From NCBI RefSeq assembly GCF_012584455.1, contig NZ_JABAEB010000014.1, positions 1 to 64,000 of the forward strand: a DNA stretch of 64,000 nucleotides, given 5' to 3'. The notes beneath the pieces were generated by a model. That model did no database searches and was not told the origin of the DNA. It saw only the letters and a list, made by a program, of their open reading frames with translations. The stretch is from Shewanella oncorhynchi (GTDB taxonomy: Bacteria; Pseudomonadota; Gammaproteobacteria; Enterobacterales; Shewanellaceae). Of the stretch, positions 61,436 to 64,000 are shown one piece after another (within the stretch, counting starts at the first letter, position 1; each line of letters begins with the position of its first letter). The position numbers were made by a program, and so were the translations under genes.

Positions 61436-61798
61436 ATGTTCTCAATGATCACTAAGTTAGCCCTATCATCAGAATCTGGTTGGGGTACTGCATTTCGTGT
61501 CAATGGGGGCGTCGAAGTATGTCAGCAGAGCTTGTTTTGGTTAGTTTGCAAGGGTATCGCTTTTGAACGCGAGGACTTAAAGCTTAGTTATGTATTGGGA
61601 GCTGAGGTCATTCTATGCCAATTTGAGACGAGAGTTTTAATTGAGTTGCTTAAAAAAAATAACATTCATTATTTTCAAGACGATAGCCAAGTGCGATGGT
61701 TGCTGCCCCGTAATGTATCAACAATCTACTATGCGCAGTGGAAGAATAGTATAGCGGTTGATCTTAACCAAACCTGTGTTGACTACTGTTTTTTTTAA
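61436..61798 (+). CDS. Hypothetical protein upstream of fimbrial genes
   Basis: 120 residues. ATG 61436 has GGTGGGAAG about 7 nt upstream. Contains five cysteines and a strand-rich sequence, no signal peptide. Near the middle, LIELLKKNNIHYFQDDSQ. Unrecognised. It could be a transcription-linked or regulatory protein of the fimbrial operon, but nothing supports a specific role. Confidence 0.55.
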   Translation: MFSMITKLALSSESGWGTAFRVNGGVEVCQQSLFWLVCKGIAFEREDLKLSYVLGAEVILCQFETRVLIELLKKNNIHYFQDDSQVRWLLPRNVSTIYYAQWKNSIAVDLNQTCVDYCFF

Positions 61799-61982
61799 AT
61801 GCTTATTCTTGCCATGACATTTTTATATGAATGAGTAGTGTTTTAAGCTAGATAAGTGTGATTAGTTAGTTATAAATTTTTAACTTATCAATAAGTACAT
61901 TTATTGCCAGTAAATATACTTCAGAACATCCATTCTTGGTCGATAGTTAGGAGGTGTCCTACAAATCGAAATGGGTGATGAG

Positions 61983-62309
61983 ATGTTAAAGGTATCGTTA
62001 TTCGGCGTAACTACAGTCATGTTGAGCGCGGTGATAAGCTGTAACGTGATAGCAAAAACTGAGTTTAGAACTCTTTCTTTTCAAGGTGAGATAGCAGAAC
62101 CAAGTTGCAACTCCGATCTATCTACCATTTCTTGTTATGACCAGAATTTTAATCAATTTCTTACCCAAGTTATACAGCCTAAGATATTTCCGAACGCTAT
62201 GTATAGTGGCGAAAAACGTGTTTTATTAACCCAGTTCAAACAAATTAATAATCTGGTTTTTAGCCGAAAAAATGAGAATGAAGTTATTCTTGCTCTTCAT
62301 TATAATTGA
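61983..62309 (+). CDS. Small secreted pilin-like protein
   Basis: About 108 residues from ATG 61983 (or 112 from ATG 61971). Signal peptide MLKVSLFGVTTVMLSAVISC. The mature start FQGEIAEPSC resembles the first strand of chaperone-usher pilins (FxGxIxxxxC). A second cysteine follows 11 residues later. It ends in VILALHYN, with a penultimate Tyr-like tail as in pilins. It is shorter than a pilin (~150). May be a truncated or minor subunit. A strong AGGAGGT at 61949-61955 is too far (16-28 nt) from either ATG. Confidence 0.6.
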   Translation: MLKVSLFGVTTVMLSAVISCNVIAKTEFRTLSFQGEIAEPSCNSDLSTISCYDQNFNQFLTQVIQPKIFPNAMYSGEKRVLLTQFKQINNLVFSRKNENEVILALHYN

Positions 62310-62515
62310 TGCACAATTTTGCTATTAATAATGGCGATTTCATTTTTTGAAATCGCTTTTTCATTTTTATCTTTAGTATATTCATTGTCAGAAATTTCCT
62401 ACAAGATCGCAAGTCTAGTCCTATATGTAATTGTTAGTGTTGTTGCTATTGTGTGCTCAGCTTTGATGAGCCATAACCTTAATATTTCCATATAGTAATA
62501 ACAGTAGGATGTCTG

Positions 62516-63046
62516 ATGAAAAAATTAACGCTATCTATTTTAGTTTTAGGTGCATTGTTTGGTACTAGTGTTCAAGCGAATAATACTATTACTTTTTTGG
62601 GTGATGTATCGGACCAAACTTGTGAAGTGGCGATTAACGGAAATGCGGCTAATCCCAGTGTCTTGCTACCAACAGTTTCTACGGCTCAACTTGCCACTGC
62701 AGGCTCAGTTGCTGGTGAAACACCTTTTACCATTTCAGTCAGTGGTTGTACTGTCAATGCAACGCAAGCTTTACCTATTAAAACTGTATTTTTGGGTAAC
62801 AATATCACAACCGCAGGTAACTTAGGCAATACTGGTACGGCAACGAATGTAGCATTACAGCTTCTTGATTCAGTTGGTGGAACGAGTATCAATTTAACAG
62901 CAGGAAGTGCTGTTGATGGATTAAATGTTGCTGCAGGTGCAGACTCTGCCTCCCATGATTTTGCTGTGCAGTATATTTCTGAAACTGGTAGTGCAACAGC
63001 AGGTCGTGTGATTAGCTCTGTCCAATATTCAGTTTCTTATCTTTAA
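62516..63046 (+). CDS. Major fimbrial subunit (type 1-like pilin)
   Basis: 176 residues. Signal peptide MKKLTLSILVLGALFGTSVQA. Mature N-terminal donor-strand region NNTITFLGDVSDQTCEVAIN, Cys pair (QTCEV and SGCTVN), C-terminal VQYSVSYL with the usual penultimate Tyr. AGGA 7 nt before ATG. Forms the fimbrial rod through donor-strand exchange with the chaperone and usher encoded next. Confidence 0.93.
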   Translation: MKKLTLSILVLGALFGTSVQANNTITFLGDVSDQTCEVAINGNAANPSVLLPTVSTAQLATAGSVAGETPFTISVSGCTVNATQALPIKTVFLGNNITTAGNLGNTGTATNVALQLLDSVGGTSINLTAGSAVDGLNVAAGADSASHDFAVQYISETGSATAGRVISSVQYSVSYL

Positions 63047-63114
63047 TATACGATAAATTATGATTATTCGCTCACCCAGCCCATGGGTGAGCGCTGCTGC
63101 TTTTTGGGGCTTCT

Positions 63115-63861
63115 ATGATTTTTTCTAGCTTACTTCTTCGTTTAATATTTTTGACTCTACTCATGATCGGTTTTTCAGTTAATGCGAGTGTGGTCATGAC
63201 CAATACGCGAGTCATTTATCCTAGTGATGCTAAAGAGCGCAGTGTTCAGTTAACAAATAACGATGCTTTTCCAAATGTTGTTCAGGTCTGGACTGATATT
63301 AATAACCCAGAGTCGGCACCTGAGTATGCTGATGGCCCATTTTTGGCCTTACCCGCTATTTTTAGAATAGAGCCTAAGCGAGGGCAGTTAATTCGCTTAA
63401 TTTATAGCGGCGGTGAGCTGCCAAAAGACCGTGAGAGTGTGTTTTATCTTAATTTTCTACAGATACCTCCATTATCGAAAGAAAATGCTGGTGAAAATCA
63501 GATGCTAGTGATGCTCAAAAATAGAGTGAAAATATTTTATCGGCCTGTAGAGATTGAATCTAATCCAGATGATGTAGCAAAAGAGATTGCCTTTGATGTT
63601 CAGTATGCTGACGCTGGAATTCACCTTGATGTGAAAAATAATGCGGCTTTTTTTGCCTCTTTTGTTGAGGCAAAAATTAAATCTGGAAAACAAGAGTTAA
63701 TCATCCCTATTACCATGCTTGAACCTAAGTCTAATCAGTTGATAGACATTCAGAATCAGCAGTTTGTCATCACATATCCAATGACGATTGAATTCACTTT
63801 AGTAAATGATTACGGCGGATTTGTAAAAAGTGAATATGTCATTGCATCTGAACATCATTGA
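63115..63861 (+). CDS. Periplasmic fimbrial chaperone (PapD family)
   Basis: 248 residues. Signal peptide ending VNASV. Two immunoglobulin-like domains: TRVIYPSDAKERSVQLTNND and PAIFRIEPKRGQLIRLIYSG (G1-strand region), FYLNFLQIPPLSKENAGENQ, RVKIFYRPVEI. Conserved Arg and Lys that anchor the pilin C-terminus are present. Holds pilins for delivery to the usher. Confidence 0.95.
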   Translation: MIFSSLLLRLIFLTLLMIGFSVNASVVMTNTRVIYPSDAKERSVQLTNNDAFPNVVQVWTDINNPESAPEYADGPFLALPAIFRIEPKRGQLIRLIYSGGELPKDRESVFYLNFLQIPPLSKENAGENQMLVMLKNRVKIFYRPVEIESNPDDVAKEIAFDVQYADAGIHLDVKNNAAFFASFVEAKIKSGKQELIIPITMLEPKSNQLIDIQNQQFVITYPMTIEFTLVNDYGGFVKSEYVIASEHH

Positions 63862-63872
63862 TAAGATTAGTT

Positions 63873-64000
63873 ATGAAAAAATCCATGGGTTTGATGAGCC
63901 AAATTTACTCTTTGCTGCTATTGATTGGTGTGATCTTTTGCATGTCTTCATCGTTGAGGGCTGATGACTTACAGGATTTCACATTTGATGACAGCCTATT
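63873..64000 (+). CDS. Fimbrial usher, N-terminal fragment cut by window edge
   Basis: 42 residues visible: MKKSMGLMSQIYSLLLLIGV (signal peptide), then ADDLQDFTFDDSL, which fits the beginning of an outer-membrane usher (FimD/PapC). The call depends on position after the chaperone. It starts 11 bp after the chaperone stop. Confidence 0.75.
   Translation, partial: MKKSMGLMSQIYSLLLLIGVIFCMSSSLRADDLQDFTFDDSL

Overview
The window reads as chromosome from a Shewanella species of the S. baltica / S. putrefaciens kind. I base this on gene content and order (cymA; urdA followed by nfuA; an aa3-type cox cluster with its assembly genes; lexA-sulA divergent from plsB; ftsYEX-rpoH; greB-tex) and on many characteristic Shewanella protein sequences. 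Species assignment is inference only. No rRNA, tRNA or CRISPR array was seen.

Region 1 (1-13456) is an accessory island. It holds part of a type III secretion system (T3SS): a repeat-rich protein cut by the left edge, then sctL-, sctV- and sctU-like genes, an OmpA-domain lipoprotein, a chaperone-like gene, a sctD-like ring gene, an EspA/SseB-like filament candidate and a free-standing SPOA domain (sctQ-C-like). After it come a soluble CZB-domain chemoreceptor, an IS982-family element, a candidate effector with twelve consecutive prolines coded by a (GGT)12 tract, an ISAs1-family remnant, an intact IS5-family element and a fragment of an unidentified gene. The run repeat protein - sctL - sctV - sctU recalls, from memory, the vopV to vscU2 part of Vibrio parahaemolyticus T3SS2. 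The rest of the machine must lie to the left of the window.

Region 2 (13457-23851) returns to core genes: greB with a one-base frameshift, tex, an LtaS-like sulfatase-fold membrane protein, a Gln-rich hypothetical protein, bioH and comF diverging, then a LuxR-type regulator and an OmpR-type two-component pair. Region 3 (24026-27449) holds a Tsx-like outer membrane protein, the periplasmic urocanate reductase UrdA with all five active-site residues I recall from S. oneidensis, and nfuA. The regulators next door are the likely controllers of urdA.

Region 4 (27533-40776) has an S9 peptidase, a MATE exporter, a polysaccharide deacetylase, then (minus strand) the aa3 cytochrome c oxidase genes coxB-coxA-ctaG-coxC-surf1-hyp-ctaA-cyoE-sco. 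CoxB carries two tandem cytochrome c domains. Region 5 (41121-48314) has the SOS pair lexA-sulA with two LexA boxes, plsB, an aromatic amino acid permease, a two-domain VOC protein and an RNase T2. Region 6 (48533-54221) is a copper/silver-type RND efflux set (cusA, cusB and two small metal-binding proteins) without an outer-membrane channel gene. Region 7 (54813-60977) has cymA, a small membrane protein, rsmD, ftsY-ftsE-ftsX and rpoH. Region 8 (61436-64000) begins a chaperone-usher fimbrial operon that runs off the right edge inside the usher gene.
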